Assembly: GCF_900108185.1 (NCBI RefSeq)
Contig: NZ_FNVA01000001.1
Span: forward strand, 434,001 to 498,000
Reading direction: 5' to 3'
DNA from: Bryocella elongata
GTDB taxonomy: Bacteria > Acidobacteriota > Terriglobia > Terriglobales > Acidobacteriaceae
DNA length: 64,000 nucleotides
Below the pieces are notes generated by a model. The model was not told where the DNA came from, ran no database searches, and saw only the letters and a list, made by a program, of their open reading frames with translations. Positions 48,285 through 57,143 of this stretch are shown here, piece by piece. Both the position numbers and the translations under genes were made by a program. The first letter of the stretch is position 1. The number at the start of each line of letters is the position of its first letter.

Positions 48285-48632
48285 ATGCAGGATTTTCATC
48301 ATCTGGACGCGTGGAAAAAGGCCCATGCATTGACGCTTCGCGTCTACGGCGAAACCCATGCGCTTCCACACGAAGAGGTCTTCGGGCTGAAAATGACGCT
48401 CCGACGCGGAGCGGTGGGCATAGCTACTTGTCTGGTTGAGGGGTGCGGGCGCGACTCTTCGATGGCGTTCGCTGCAGACTTGCAGCGAACCATCGTGAAG
48501 TGCAACGAGGTGGAATACCTCGTACTGCTTGCTCGAGACCTGAAACTCTTCGGATTGGAACTCAGCACGTCTCTCACGGATCAAGTCGTCGAGGTCCGCA
48601 AGATGACTTTCGGTCTGTTGAAGAAGCTCTGA
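48285..48632 (+). CDS. Four-helix-bundle (23S rRNA IVP / S23-like) protein
   Basis: A 115-residue protein, more AT-rich than its neighbours. It matches the TIGR02436 family: FHHLDAWKKAHALTLRVYGET at the N-terminus, FGLKMTLRRGAVGIATCLVEGCGR in the middle, then NEVEYLVLLARDLKLF. These proteins were first found in 23S rRNA intervening sequences but are mostly encoded as free genes of unknown function. Here it lies on the strand opposite to tpiA and pgk, inside what would otherwise be a pgk-tpiA operon, with its stop 1 bp from the pgk stop. Confidence 0.88.
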   Translation: MQDFHHLDAWKKAHALTLRVYGETHALPHEEVFGLKMTLRRGAVGIATCLVEGCGRDSSMAFAADLQRTIVKCNEVEYLVLLARDLKLFGLELSTSLTDQVVEVRKMTFGLLKKL

Positions 48633-48633
48633 C

Positions 48634-49845
48634 CTACTTGTCGCTGAGTGCGGCCACTCCCGGCAGGACCTTGCCTTCGAGGAACTCGAGGGAGGCTCCG
48701 CCGCCGGTGGAGATGTGGCTGATCTTGTCCGCGACGCCGGAGTTGTGCAGCGCGGCGACTGAGTCGCCACCACCGACGATGGAGATGCAGTCCTCGTTCT
48801 TCGCGATGGCCTTGGCGACGGAGTTGGTGCCCTTGGCGAAGGGAGCGAGCTCGGCGACGCCCATGGGGCCGTTCCAGACGATGGTCACGGCATCGGCGAT
48901 CTCGGCGGCGAAGAGCTTGATGGTTTCGGGACCGATGTCGAGGGCCATCCACTCTTCGGGGAAGGGACCGTCGCCGGAGAAGATCTGCGTCCTGGCATCC
49001 GCGGCGAACTTGCTGGCAAGGACGTGGTCGACCGGAAGGAGGAACTTGACCTCGCGGGCCTCGGCCTTCTCCATGGCGGCGCGGGCTACGTCGAGCTTGT
49101 CGAACTCGACGAGGCTCTTGCCGGTGGTCTGGCCCCTTGCGTTGAGGAAGGTGTAGGCCATGGCGCCGCCGATGAGCAGTGCGTCGACCTTGCCGAGCAG
49201 GGCGTTGATGACCTCGATCTTGTCCGAGACCTTGGCTCCGCCGATGATAGCGACGAAGGGGCGATTGGGGTCGCCGACTGCGCGGCCGAGGTAGTCGAGT
49301 TCCTTCTCCATCAGCAGGCCTGCTGCGGACTGCGGGACGAAGTGAGTGATGCCTTCCGTGGAGGCATGCGCGCGATGCGCGGCGCCAAAGGCGTCGTTCA
49401 CGTAGACGTCGCAGAGCTTGGCGAGCTGCTTGGCGAAGGCTGAGTCGTTGGCTTCCTCTTCGGGGTGGAAGCGAAGGTTTTCGAGCAGCAGCGTCTGTCC
49501 GGGCTCGAGGTTATCGGCGAGCTCTTCGGCGATGGGGCCGACGCAGTCGGGCGAGAAGGCGACGTTCGCCTCGTCGTCGAGCACGACATCGAGCAGGCGA
49601 CGCAGGCGGTCGACCACGGGGCGCAGGCTCATCGCGTCGACGCGCTTACCCTTGGGGCGCCCCAGGTGGGCGGCGAGGATGACGCGGGCCTTGCGGCGCA
49701 GCGCGTACTCGATCGTCGGCAACGTCTCGCGGATACGGGTGTCGTCGGTGATCTGGCCCTCTTTGGAGAGAGGGACATTGAAGTCGACACGAATGAGGAC
49801 GCGCTTGCCCGCCAGATCGAGATCGCGGATAGAAAGTTTGTTCAT
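48634..49845 (-). CDS. pgk: Phosphoglycerate kinase
   Basis: ATP-generating step of glycolysis. From ATG 49845 the product is 403 residues. The N-terminal domain has GKRVLIRVDFNVPLSKEGQI, RVILAAHLGRPKGK and LENLRFHPEEEANDSAFAKQL; the nucleotide domain has AIIGGAKVSDKIEVINALL and ends with SIVGGGDSVAAL and ISTGGGASLEFLEG. All family signatures are intact. The gene precedes tpiA in direction but is interrupted from it by the IVP-like gene. Confidence 0.97.
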   Translation of the reverse strand: MNKLSIRDLDLAGKRVLIRVDFNVPLSKEGQITDDTRIRETLPTIEYALRRKARVILAAHLGRPKGKRVDAMSLRPVVDRLRRLLDVVLDDEANVAFSPDCVGPIAEELADNLEPGQTLLLENLRFHPEEEANDSAFAKQLAKLCDVYVNDAFGAAHRAHASTEGITHFVPQSAAGLLMEKELDYLGRAVGDPNRPFVAIIGGAKVSDKIEVINALLGKVDALLIGGAMAYTFLNARGQTTGKSLVEFDKLDVARAAMEKAEAREVKFLLPVDHVLASKFAADARTQIFSGDGPFPEEWMALDIGPETIKLFAAEIADAVTIVWNGPMGVAELAPFAKGTNSVAKAIAKNEDCISIVGGGDSVAALHNSGVADKISHISTGGGASLEFLEGKVLPGVAALSDK

Positions 49846-49918
49846 TTCGAAGCAAGCATACCCGACTCGCGGCGCAGAGATGAAGACAAGGGACTTGCAG
49901 GCGTGGAAAACGGAGGCT

Positions 49919-49949
49919 GGGCTGAGAGGCAATCGTGTGCCTTCAGCCC
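49919..49949 (-). terminator. Probable terminator of the RidA gene
   Basis: GGGCTGAGAGGCA / TGCCTTCAGCCC, a 12-bp stem with one bulge, 17 bp past the RidA stop; downstream on the minus strand comes CCGTTTTCC. Confidence 0.55.
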
Positions 49950-49965
49950 GGCTCCGGCGCAGGTG

Positions 49966-50400
49966 CTATGCGGGGGAGGGAAGAGCTTTCTCGGGCTCCG
50001 GCAACTCGCGTCCTTCGGGGACAACAGCCTCGGCCTCGATCTCGACCGCCCACAGGGGATTCAGGAGCTTCGCTCCGACCATGGTGGCGGCTGGGCGGAT
50101 GCTGCCAAAGAATTCACCGTGTGCGCGTCCTACCGCTTCCCAGTCCTCGGTCTTCGCGAGATAGATGCGGGTGCGGACGACGTCCGCGAAGGTCGCTCCA
50201 GCCTGATGCAGGGCAGCTTCGATGGTCTTCAGGATGTGGCGGGTCTGTTCGGCCGGCGCCATGTCCTCGGCGCCCACGGGACCGGTTCCGGAGACGTGCA
50301 CGATGTTGCCGATGCGAACCGCGCGGGAGAAGCCGATGATGGGCTCGTAGGGTGAAGCTCCAGGGATGTTCGTACGGGTGGGAAGCTGCGAAGTGTCCAT
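49966..50400 (-). CDS. RidA/YjgF-family protein
   Basis: From ATG 50400 the product is 144 residues. Family features are YEPIIGFSRAVRIGNIVHVSGTGP, QTRHILKTIEAALHQAGATFADVVRTRIYL, and the C-terminal EIEAEAVVPE. The Arg of VRTRIYL corresponds to the substrate-binding Arg of enamine/imine deaminases that protect PLP enzymes from 2-aminoacrylate. It may detoxify intermediates of branched-chain or serine metabolism, but it is not linked by operon to those genes here. Confidence 0.92.
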   Translation of the reverse strand: MDTSQLPTRTNIPGASPYEPIIGFSRAVRIGNIVHVSGTGPVGAEDMAPAEQTRHILKTIEAALHQAGATFADVVRTRIYLAKTEDWEAVGRAHGEFFGSIRPAATMVGAKLLNPLWAVEIEAEAVVPEGRELPEPEKALPSPA

Positions 50401-50712
50401 GGATTGAGATTGTAGAAGCTGGGGCACAGGTCGAGCGAAGTGCGGAGCCCGGCCGCGGGATCGCACGGCGCGCATCATGCTCGTTGATTTGGCGACGGGC
50501 CCTGATGAAGTGCTGCAGCAACTGGATCTTCCGTTATCGCTACCTCTGTCTGACCTGCCGTTCGAGTGGTAAGAGTGGTCCATCCATGAGGAAAATTCCG
50601 CTTGACCATCAGGCGGACAAACGCTTAGCTTCACTTCGCTTCGAAAACAAGATCAGGCGATGCGCCGAAGTCTGGACGAAGCACGCAATTTTCTTGGGGA
50701 GGCTGTACACAA
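50401..50712. other. 312-bp intergenic region upstream of the TonB receptor
   Basis: No gene I can support. A short plus-strand frame at 50478-50572 reads MLVDLATGPDEVLQQLDLPL and ends SDLPFEW; it looks protein-like but is only about 30 codons and could be a gene remnant. GGGGAGG at about 50696-50702 is the likely ribosome site of the receptor. Confidence 0.35.
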
Positions 50713-53700
50713 ATGGTTCTATCTTCAAACAATATGAGGCTGTTAAGGGCATTCGTAATGGCGAAGCCCGCGACAGAGGGCACGGCTGACGTCGTGCGGA
50801 ATGAACGATCCCGATCGCGGGGCATGATCGCGATGGTACTTTTTGCGGTGGCGTTGCTGATGACGACAACCGCCGCACTTGCGCAGCAGATTACCGGCAC
50901 GATTGCCGGAACGGTGAGCGACAGCCAGGGGGCAGTGGTACCGAGCGCCTCGGTAAAGGCCATCAATAGCGAGACGGGATTCTCGCGATCAACGGTGAGC
51001 GATTCGGCCGGCAACTACACGCTGACGTATCTGCCGGTGGGCAACTACAGCGTGGAAGTGAGCGCGGCAGGCTTCAAGAAGACGCTGCAGAAGAACATCG
51101 TGGTGAGCGTCGACACCGCGCAGGCCTACAGCCCTTCGCTGACGGTGGGTGCGGTCGATGAGACGATTACTGTCACGACGGCTCCTCCGCTGGTGAACGT
51201 TTCGTCGGAGACGCTTGGCCGGACCATCTCTCCCGATGAAATCAACAATCTTCCGCTGGTGAACCGGAATGCATACACCGAGTTGTCGTTGACGCCGGGT
51301 GTGCAATCCAACAGCGCCAGTTCGCAGAGCAACCCGAACGGCACCCCGAACTTCGTCATCGGTGTTCCTTCGACCCAGGTCATCGTGAACGGCGGCATCG
51401 ACGGCGGCGTGCCGATGGTGAGCTTCTACCTGGATGGCGGCTTCAATATGACGGGTTTGCGCAACTACGGCAACGCCCTGCCGAATCCCGACGCACTTGA
51501 AGAGTTCCGCGTGGAGACGAGCAACTTTGCCGCGCAGTATGGCCGCATGTCGGGCGCGGTGGTGACGGCGGTGACCAAGTCGGGCACGAACTCCTTCCAT
51601 GGATCGGCCTTTGAGTTCATCCGGAATACGGCACTGAACGATTACTCCTGGGTACCGACCGGAGCGCAGAATCCATCGACGCAGATCCGTCTCCCGTTGC
51701 ATCGCAACCAGTATGGTGTGACGGTTGGCGGCCCGATCAAGCGAGATCGCGCGTTCTTCTTCTTCAGCTATGCCGGTTTGCGGCAGACCAGCGGCCAGCT
51801 GCTGACGGGCGCTATCGTACCGACAGCGCTGGAGCGCCTTGGAGACTTCACTCAATCGCCTGTGATCCCGAACAACCCGACGACGGGGACGGCCTGGACG
51901 GGCGTCAACTCTTCGTCGAACTGCACCACGGCCAAGGCTGGCTGCATACCCATCACTTCGCTGGATCCCACGGCCGCGAGCCTTACGTCCAAACTTGTGC
52001 CGTTGCCGAATACCAACGTGACAGTCGGTGGCAAGACGTACCTCGAGGGTTACACCGGTGCGTACACCACGCCGACGACGGAAGATGAGTATCTGGGTAA
52101 GTACGACCAGCAGATCGGCAGGAATGATCACCTGTTCGGGAGCTACTTCACGATCAAGTCGGTGAGCGGCGCTTACGGCGGCGGCAACATACCGTACATG
52201 GTCAACCAGTCGAACGCGCGTCAGCAGGATCTGAACATCAGCGACGTGCATACGATCGGCTCAACGAAGGCCAATCAGATTTGGCTCACGGTGACGCGCG
52301 TTGCTGGTGGCCGTATCAACCTGCCTGCGACGGACCTGAGCTCCTTCGGGTCGAGCTTCACCATCCAGGGACCGAAGGCACTGCCGCAGCTGGCGATCTC
52401 TTCCGGTTTCAGTGCAGGCGGCTCGCTTGCCGGTCCGGTGAGCAACACAAACTTCTACGGTCTGCGTGATGTCTTTACGCTGACTCTCGGCCACCATGCA
52501 CTGAATGTCGGCGGTGAGTTCTCGCTGGAGAAGGACGCGGTGCAGGGTAACCTGTACAACTTCGGCGTCTTCAACTTCCAGACGTCGGGTCCGACTTCCA
52601 CGAAGAACAGCGCCATGGCCGACTACATCGCTGGCCTCGTTGCTTCGATGGAGCAGGACACGCCGTACCACACGCTCACCAGCTACTTCTTCGGTGCGGG
52701 CTTCATCCAGGACGCGTGGAAGATCACACCTCGCCTGACGGCAAACCTGGGCCTGCGTTATGACATCGAGCAGGCTCCGGTGGAGTCGCAGAACCTGACG
52801 GCGGGCTTCGTTCCGGGCCAGCAGTCCACGGTGGTTCCTTCGGCTCCGCTGGGAGTTGTGTTCCCCGGGGATAAGGGCATTTCGCGTGGTATTGCGCAGA
52901 CTTCGAAGGATCACCTCTCGCCACGCCTGGGTCTGGTCTACGATCCGTTCGGCAACGGCAAGACCGCGATTCGTGCCGGCGCCGGCATGTTCTTCGGCAG
53001 CGTGTCGGGTAATGAGTGGAACCAGCCTGGCAATGCGCAGCCTTTTGCTATCCGCCAGACGTTCCAGTCGATCACGTCGTTCACGAATGTCTATGGCAAT
53101 GCAGCGTCGTTCCCCAATGGCGATCCGTTCCCGTACACCTACAACCCGACCTCGCCGCGGTTCCTTCCTGCTGCCGCGGTCGAGGCCATCGATCCGAAGT
53201 ACAAGTGGCCGGTGGCCTACCAGGTGAACGCAGCGGTGGAGCAGCAGATGCCCTGGGGTATCAGCCTGCAGACCGCATACGTGGGCAACTTTGTCCGCCA
53301 TGTGGCCGACGGTATCGATGCGAATAATCCGGTGTACGCTGCCGGTGCGTCGTCGAGCCAGACCAGCATTACTGCACGTCGCCCCTATAACGACAATGGC
53401 GCTCTGGGCCAGGTCATCCTGATTACTTCCGGCCAGACGGCGAACTACAACTCGCTGCAGGTGTCGGCGCACAAGTCCCTGACCAGCCACTTCCTCATCA
53501 ATGGGTACTACGTCTGGAGCCACTCGCTGTGGAGCGCCAACTCGAGCGCGATCGGCATCTCGACCGCGCAGAATTACAGCGCGCTGAACGAGGAGCGTGG
53601 GCCTTCGGATAACGACAAGCGCAACACGTCATCCATCTCGGGTGTGTACAAGATCGACTACTACCGTGGCGACAGCCTGATGATGAAGAACCTTGCCAAT

Positions 53701-54180
53701 GGGTGGAAGCTCTCGGCGATCTCGTTCTTCAACAGCGGCACGCCGTTCAACCTGACGACGGGCTCGGACAAGAATCTGGACGGTTATAACAACGACCGTC
53801 CGAATCTTGTGCCCGGGGTGACTCCGATCACGCTGGATAAGCACCGCAATCGCTTTGTGATTGCGAACACCGGCTGGTTCAACCAGGCGGCGTTTACTGC
53901 CAATGGTCCGGGGCTTGGCATCGGGCCGGGTGGCGCGGACGGAAACGTACCGCGTGACTTCCTGGTTGGTCCGGGCTTCAAGGACATCGACCTGGCGGTG
54001 GAGCGCGACTTCGTTCTGCCGAAGGGTATGGGCTTCGAGTTCCGCGCGGAAGCTACCAATGCCTTCAACCTGGTCAGCCTGAACAATCCGACGGGAACGC
54101 TATCGTCGGGCAATTTCGGCAAGATCACCGCGGCTGCACCGAACCGGATCTTCCAGTTCGGCGGACGCATCACCTTCTAA
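50713..54180 (+). CDS. TonB-dependent receptor with N-terminal carboxypeptidase-regulatory-like domain
   Basis: A 1155-residue outer-membrane transporter of the acidobacterial OAR/Cna-B-like type, probably for oligosaccharides. From ATG 50713 (GGGGAGG upstream): a signal segment at about residues 38-57 (MIAMVLFAVALLMTTTAALA), a CarboxypepD_reg-like beta-sandwich (GTIAGTVSDSQGAVVPSASV; GNYTLTYLPVGNYSVEVSA), a plug (NLPLVNRNAYTELSLTPGVQ; NPDALEEFRVETSNFAAQYG; GAVVTAVTKSGTNSFHGSAF), then a long beta-barrel ending NRIFQFGGRITF. The N-terminus before the signal is longer than usual; ATG 50758 could be the true start. Monocistronic with a terminator hairpin. Confidence 0.94.
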   Translation: MVLSSNNMRLLRAFVMAKPATEGTADVVRNERSRSRGMIAMVLFAVALLMTTTAALAQQITGTIAGTVSDSQGAVVPSASVKAINSETGFSRSTVSDSAGNYTLTYLPVGNYSVEVSAAGFKKTLQKNIVVSVDTAQAYSPSLTVGAVDETITVTTAPPLVNVSSETLGRTISPDEINNLPLVNRNAYTELSLTPGVQSNSASSQSNPNGTPNFVIGVPSTQVIVNGGIDGGVPMVSFYLDGGFNMTGLRNYGNALPNPDALEEFRVETSNFAAQYGRMSGAVVTAVTKSGTNSFHGSAFEFIRNTALNDYSWVPTGAQNPSTQIRLPLHRNQYGVTVGGPIKRDRAFFFFSYAGLRQTSGQLLTGAIVPTALERLGDFTQSPVIPNNPTTGTAWTGVNSSSNCTTAKAGCIPITSLDPTAASLTSKLVPLPNTNVTVGGKTYLEGYTGAYTTPTTEDEYLGKYDQQIGRNDHLFGSYFTIKSVSGAYGGGNIPYMVNQSNARQQDLNISDVHTIGSTKANQIWLTVTRVAGGRINLPATDLSSFGSSFTIQGPKALPQLAISSGFSAGGSLAGPVSNTNFYGLRDVFTLTLGHHALNVGGEFSLEKDAVQGNLYNFGVFNFQTSGPTSTKNSAMADYIAGLVASMEQDTPYHTLTSYFFGAGFIQDAWKITPRLTANLGLRYDIEQAPVESQNLTAGFVPGQQSTVVPSAPLGVVFPGDKGISRGIAQTSKDHLSPRLGLVYDPFGNGKTAIRAGAGMFFGSVSGNEWNQPGNAQPFAIRQTFQSITSFTNVYGNAASFPNGDPFPYTYNPTSPRFLPAAAVEAIDPKYKWPVAYQVNAAVEQQMPWGISLQTAYVGNFVRHVADGIDANNPVYAAGASSSQTSITARRPYNDNGALGQVILITSGQTANYNSLQVSAHKSLTSHFLINGYYVWSHSLWSANSSAIGISTAQNYSALNEERGPSDNDKRNTSSISGVYKIDYYRGDSLMMKNLANGWKLSAISFFNSGTPFNLTTGSDKNLDGYNNDRPNLVPGVTPITLDKHRNRFVIANTGWFNQAAFTANGPGLGIGPGGADGNVPRDFLVGPGFKDIDLAVERDFVLPKGMGFEFRAEATNAFNLVSLNNPTGTLSSGNFGKITAAAPNRIFQFGGRITF

Positions 54181-54200
54181 CCTGCAAGCCATGCCGCAAC

Positions 54201-54228
54201 AGCAAAGCCCGCGTAAGCGGGCTTTGCT
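54201..54228 (+). terminator. Terminator hairpin after the TonB receptor
   Basis: A perfect 12-bp stem AGCAAAGCCCGC / GCGGGCTTTGCT with GTAA loop, 20 bp after the stop. The T-run is short (GCTTAAG). Confidence 0.75.
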
Positions 54229-54328
54229 GCTTAAGCGGACGATTTCTCGGGGCTTGTAGGGCAGGATATGATCGAGCCACTCAAGCTTCTCGATTTCACT
54301 GCGAATTCAACTGGGAGTGACTGCGGTC

Positions 54329-54988
54329 ATGTGCTTTTCTGCGACGGCGAACTTTGTCGGAAGTGGCGTGCTTGCCGGACTCGGTGTTGCGACGCTATCC
54401 CAGGTCAAGAACCGCCGCGAGCTGATGTTTGCATCGCTTCCGATCCTGTTTGCGGCGCACCAGTTCATCGAAGGCTTTGTATGGCTGGGGCTGGACGGCT
54501 ACATGTCCCAGACCGTGGCGCACAACATGGGCGCGGCGTTCATGCTGTATGCGCAGGGGCTGTTGCCCGCACTGATTCCGCTCAGTGTAATGTTGGTCGA
54601 GCGGACGTACCAGCGGCGAAGGCGGATGATGCCGTTTGTCGTGCTGGGCATGGCGCTGACGCTCTATACGCTGTGGGCGCTGGCTGCATATCCAACGCAG
54701 GTATTCGTGAGGCAGAACAGCATCGTGTACATCAACCCGATGACGAACTTTACGACCGTTGCGGTGCTGTATGTGATCGCCACGTGTGGCTCGCTGTTCT
54801 TCTCGGACCGGCGGGACATGATCCTGTTCGGCACGGCGAACCTGGCGCTCGTGCTCATTGTAATGGCGGTGAAGCGGTATGCGTTTACCAGCGTGTGGTG
54901 CGCCTATGCAGCGGTGGCGAGTGTGATCATCCTGGCCAGCTTCTGGCGCAGCCGGTTGAAGCGGCCGTTCGGGTACACGTTCGCGTGA
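54329..54988 (+). CDS. DUF6629-like membrane protein
   Basis: From ATG 54329 the product is 219 residues beginning MCFSATANFVGSGVLAGLG, the conserved start of this family; GTG 54317 would add four residues. Seven or so hydrophobic segments follow, with PILFAAHQFIEGFVWLGLDG after the first pair and MILFGTANLALVLIVMAVK late. The role is unknown. The start lies 11 nt after a GGGAG. Monocistronic between the TonB receptor and the sigma-factor operon. Confidence 0.82.
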   Translation: MCFSATANFVGSGVLAGLGVATLSQVKNRRELMFASLPILFAAHQFIEGFVWLGLDGYMSQTVAHNMGAAFMLYAQGLLPALIPLSVMLVERTYQRRRRMMPFVVLGMALTLYTLWALAAYPTQVFVRQNSIVYINPMTNFTTVAVLYVIATCGSLFFSDRRDMILFGTANLALVLIVMAVKRYAFTSVWCAYAAVASVIILASFWRSRLKRPFGYTFA

Positions 54989-55025
54989 GCTATCCGGGGG
55001 AGATTTTTGCCGCGAAATAATTCGT

Positions 55026-55051
55026 GTTAACCGATGTCGGGCTGGTTCGTT
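55026..55051 (+). promoter_or_regulatory. Possible ECF-sigma-type promoter
   Basis: GTTAACC (55026-55032) and CGTT (55048-55051) separated by 15 bases resemble the AACC ... CGT pattern of ECF promoters, 50 bp ahead of the operon that encodes an ECF sigma factor. Suggests autoregulation. Confidence 0.35.
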
Positions 55052-55102
55052 GTATGGGCATAGGAAGATTTGCTCTACAAGTCTCGTGATGAGGACGAAC
55101 CG

Positions 55103-56041
55103 ATGCTGAAGTTGACCCGGATATGGATTCCGACCCTTTGTCTGGCGGCTGCGATGGCTGCCCCTGCGCCCGTATTTGCCGCTGGGCAGGCGCGAACGGC
55201 GCAGCGGAACGCTCTTGTCGTTCCTGATGCGCCTGAGGTTCCGGATATTCCGAAGTCGGTGGCCGACCCCGGATATACGCAGGAGCAGTTGTTGAAGCTG
55301 CTGCGCGTGTCTCCGACACTGGCTGACGTGGTGGCGAACGATCCTTCGCTGCTGGCGGACCAGGCGTATGTGAGCAAGACCAATCCTGAGCTTGCGGCGT
55401 TCCTGCTGCAGCATCCTGAGGTCGTCCGCAATCCGGGGTTCTACCTGTTTTCGGATCTGCGGAAGCCGGGGCATCACTCCTATGACGTGATGAGCCCGAG
55501 GAGCGGGTTCGAGGAGCATCACCGGGATGAGCGGTCGCCCATGGACAGCTTCATGAACGACGCTTCTCCGCTGGTGGCCATGTTCTTCTTCTGTGGAGCG
55601 CTGATCTGGCTGATCAAGCTGATTCTGCAGAACAAGCGTTGGAAGCTGACGTTCAAGCTGCATAGCGAGGTGCACACGCGGCTGATCGACAAGATGGCGA
55701 CGAGCCAGGAGATGCTGGCCTACATGGACACGGATGCCGGCCGGAGGTTCCTGGAGGCGGCTCCGATTACAACTGAGATTGACAACGCTCCAGTGCCGAA
55801 CATGGTGTCGAAGGTGATGACGACGCTGCAGGTGGGCGTGGTGATGACGCTGCTGGGGATTGGCCTGCTGCTGGTGCGAAACTACACGGGAGATGCGGCG
55901 ACGGGCGTGCTGGTGACGGGCGTGCTGGTGCTGATGCCGGGGATCGGTTGCATCGTTTCGGCGGCGTTGTCGTGGACGATTGCGCAGCGGCTGGGGCTGA
56001 TGCCCGGAGCGGTGACCGCGGAAGAAAGAGTGCAGCGGTGA
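55103..56041 (+). CDS. Membrane protein of unknown function in an ECF sigma operon
   Basis: From ATG 55103 the product is 312 residues. It has a signal peptide (LCLAAAMAAPAPVFA) and a periplasmic helical region (YTQEQLLKLLRVSPTLADVV, AAFLLQHPEVVRNPGFYLF). Then come a TM (PLVAMFFFCGALIWLIKLIL), a cytoplasmic stretch (FKLHSEVHTRLIDKMATSQE) and two further TMs (QVGVVMTLLGIGLLLV; VLVTGVLVLMPGIGCIVSA). I do not recognise the family, but the layout (periplasmic sensor, membrane hairpin) fits a stress- or signal-sensing partner. The sigma gene begins 34 bp downstream. Confidence 0.75.
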   Translation: MLKLTRIWIPTLCLAAAMAAPAPVFAAGQARTAQRNALVVPDAPEVPDIPKSVADPGYTQEQLLKLLRVSPTLADVVANDPSLLADQAYVSKTNPELAAFLLQHPEVVRNPGFYLFSDLRKPGHHSYDVMSPRSGFEEHHRDERSPMDSFMNDASPLVAMFFFCGALIWLIKLILQNKRWKLTFKLHSEVHTRLIDKMATSQEMLAYMDTDAGRRFLEAAPITTEIDNAPVPNMVSKVMTTLQVGVVMTLLGIGLLLVRNYTGDAATGVLVTGVLVLMPGIGCIVSAALSWTIAQRLGLMPGAVTAEERVQR

Positions 56042-56075
56042 GGCGCGGTGACAGCGCTGGGGCGGGGCGGAGCGT

Positions 56076-56639
56076 ATGGCGATGAGCTGGGAACTGGCAC
56101 TGGAACAGCAGATGCGGGATCGGGCCGCGGCGAGCGAGCTGCCCATGGATAGCGCGCACTTCGCCGCATTCTATGAGCGCTCGGCGCGTCCGTTGTGGGC
56201 GTACCTGTCGCGGGTGTCGGGGGATCGCACGTTGGCCGAGGACCTGATGCAGGAGAGCTTCGTGCGCTTTCTGTGCGCGACGCATGGTTGCGATGGCGAG
56301 GTGGAGGCGCGGCGGTACCTGTTCCGCATCGCCACGAACCTGCTGCGCGACCATTGGCGCAGGCCGGTGGCGAGTTCTCTGGACGAAGTTCCGGAGGCTG
56401 CATTGGCGATGTGTGGGGCTGCGGCGATGAGTGCGATGGACTCGGAGGCCATGTTGGAGCGGGCGATGGCCAAGATGGGGCTTCGCGAGCGGCAGATGCT
56501 GTGGCTGGCGCACGCGGAGGGCTACTCGCACAAGGAGATCGCCGAGGTGATGGACCTGGGGGCGACCAGCGTGAGGCTGCTGTTGTTCCGGGCGCGGCGC
56601 AAGATCGGCCAGCTGCTGGAGAACGGGGGCGTGGCATGA
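56076..56639 (+). CDS. ECF-type RNA polymerase sigma factor
   Basis: A 187-residue sigma-70 family member. Region 2 reads FAAFYERSARPLWAYLSRVSGDRTLAEDLMQESFVRFL with the core-binding DLMQE. Region 4 reads LGLRERQ-like MGLRERQMLWLAHAEGYS and HKEIAEVMDLGATSVRLLLF, the -35-recognising HTH. There is no region 1.1 or 3. It overlaps the downstream anti-sigma gene by 4 bp (ATGA), the classical sign of a sigma/anti-sigma pair. Confidence 0.92.
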   Translation: MAMSWELALEQQMRDRAAASELPMDSAHFAAFYERSARPLWAYLSRVSGDRTLAEDLMQESFVRFLCATHGCDGEVEARRYLFRIATNLLRDHWRRPVASSLDEVPEAALAMCGAAAMSAMDSEAMLERAMAKMGLRERQMLWLAHAEGYSHKEIAEVMDLGATSVRLLLFRARRKIGQLLENGGVA

Positions 56640-57130
56640 GGGGGACGTGCTCGCGGGCTGACGAGGTGCGGAAGCTGGTGATCGGTGGGCAGTGGCCTGC
56701 TGCGGCTGGCGACGAGCTGAGGGGCCATGTGAGCGTCTGCAAGGGGTGCTCGCTGACGGCTTCGATCACACTGGCGATGCGCGGCGCGCGGGAACGGGAC
56801 TTGGAGAGCGTAAAGCTGGAGCCGGCGGGGCTGATCTGGTGGCGGGCGCAGCTACGCAAGCGTCGCGAGGCGATGGAGCAGGTGAGCCGCCCAATGCTGA
56901 AGGTGCAGACGGTCAGCGTGGGCACGAGCCTGCTGGTGGCGGTCGTGCTGCTGGCGTGGCTTGGCCTGCACGGCGCTTCTAGCGTGGGTTGGGGAGGATG
57001 GAAGGCCGCTGCTGCGAGCCCGTTCGCTGGGCTTGCCAGTCTGGGGGGAGCGACGGTTTGGCTGGGCGTGGTCGTGCTGGCGGCGCTGGGAGCGGCGGCG
57101 GTTTATTTTCTGGTGGAGCGGGAAGGGTAG
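56636..57130 (+). CDS. Zinc-binding anti-sigma factor, two-TM
   Basis: A 164-residue protein from ATG 56636, coupled to the sigma gene. The N-terminal cytoplasmic domain carries GHVSVCKGCS, the H-x3-C-x2-C of ZAS-type anti-sigma factors. TM segments are VGTSLLVAVVLLAWLGLHGAS and TVWLGVVVLAALGAAAVYFL, and it ends VEREG. The last 57 bp (57074-57130) are duplicated at 57870-57926 with three synonymous changes. Confidence 0.85.
   Translation: MRGTCSRADEVRKLVIGGQWPAAAGDELRGHVSVCKGCSLTASITLAMRGARERDLESVKLEPAGLIWWRAQLRKRREAMEQVSRPMLKVQTVSVGTSLLVAVVLLAWLGLHGASSVGWGGWKAAAASPFAGLASLGGATVWLGVVVLAALGAAAVYFLVEREG
57074..57130 (+). repeat. 57-bp direct repeat, copy 1 (3' end of the anti-sigma gene)
   Basis: Begins GTGCTGGCGGCGCTGGGAGC and ends GAGCGGGAAGGGTAG. 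It matches 57870-57926 at 54 of 57 positions; all three differences are synonymous (GCG/GCT, TAT/TAC, CTG/TTG). Confidence 0.9.
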
Positions 57131-57143
57131 CGACGTTTCCGGG

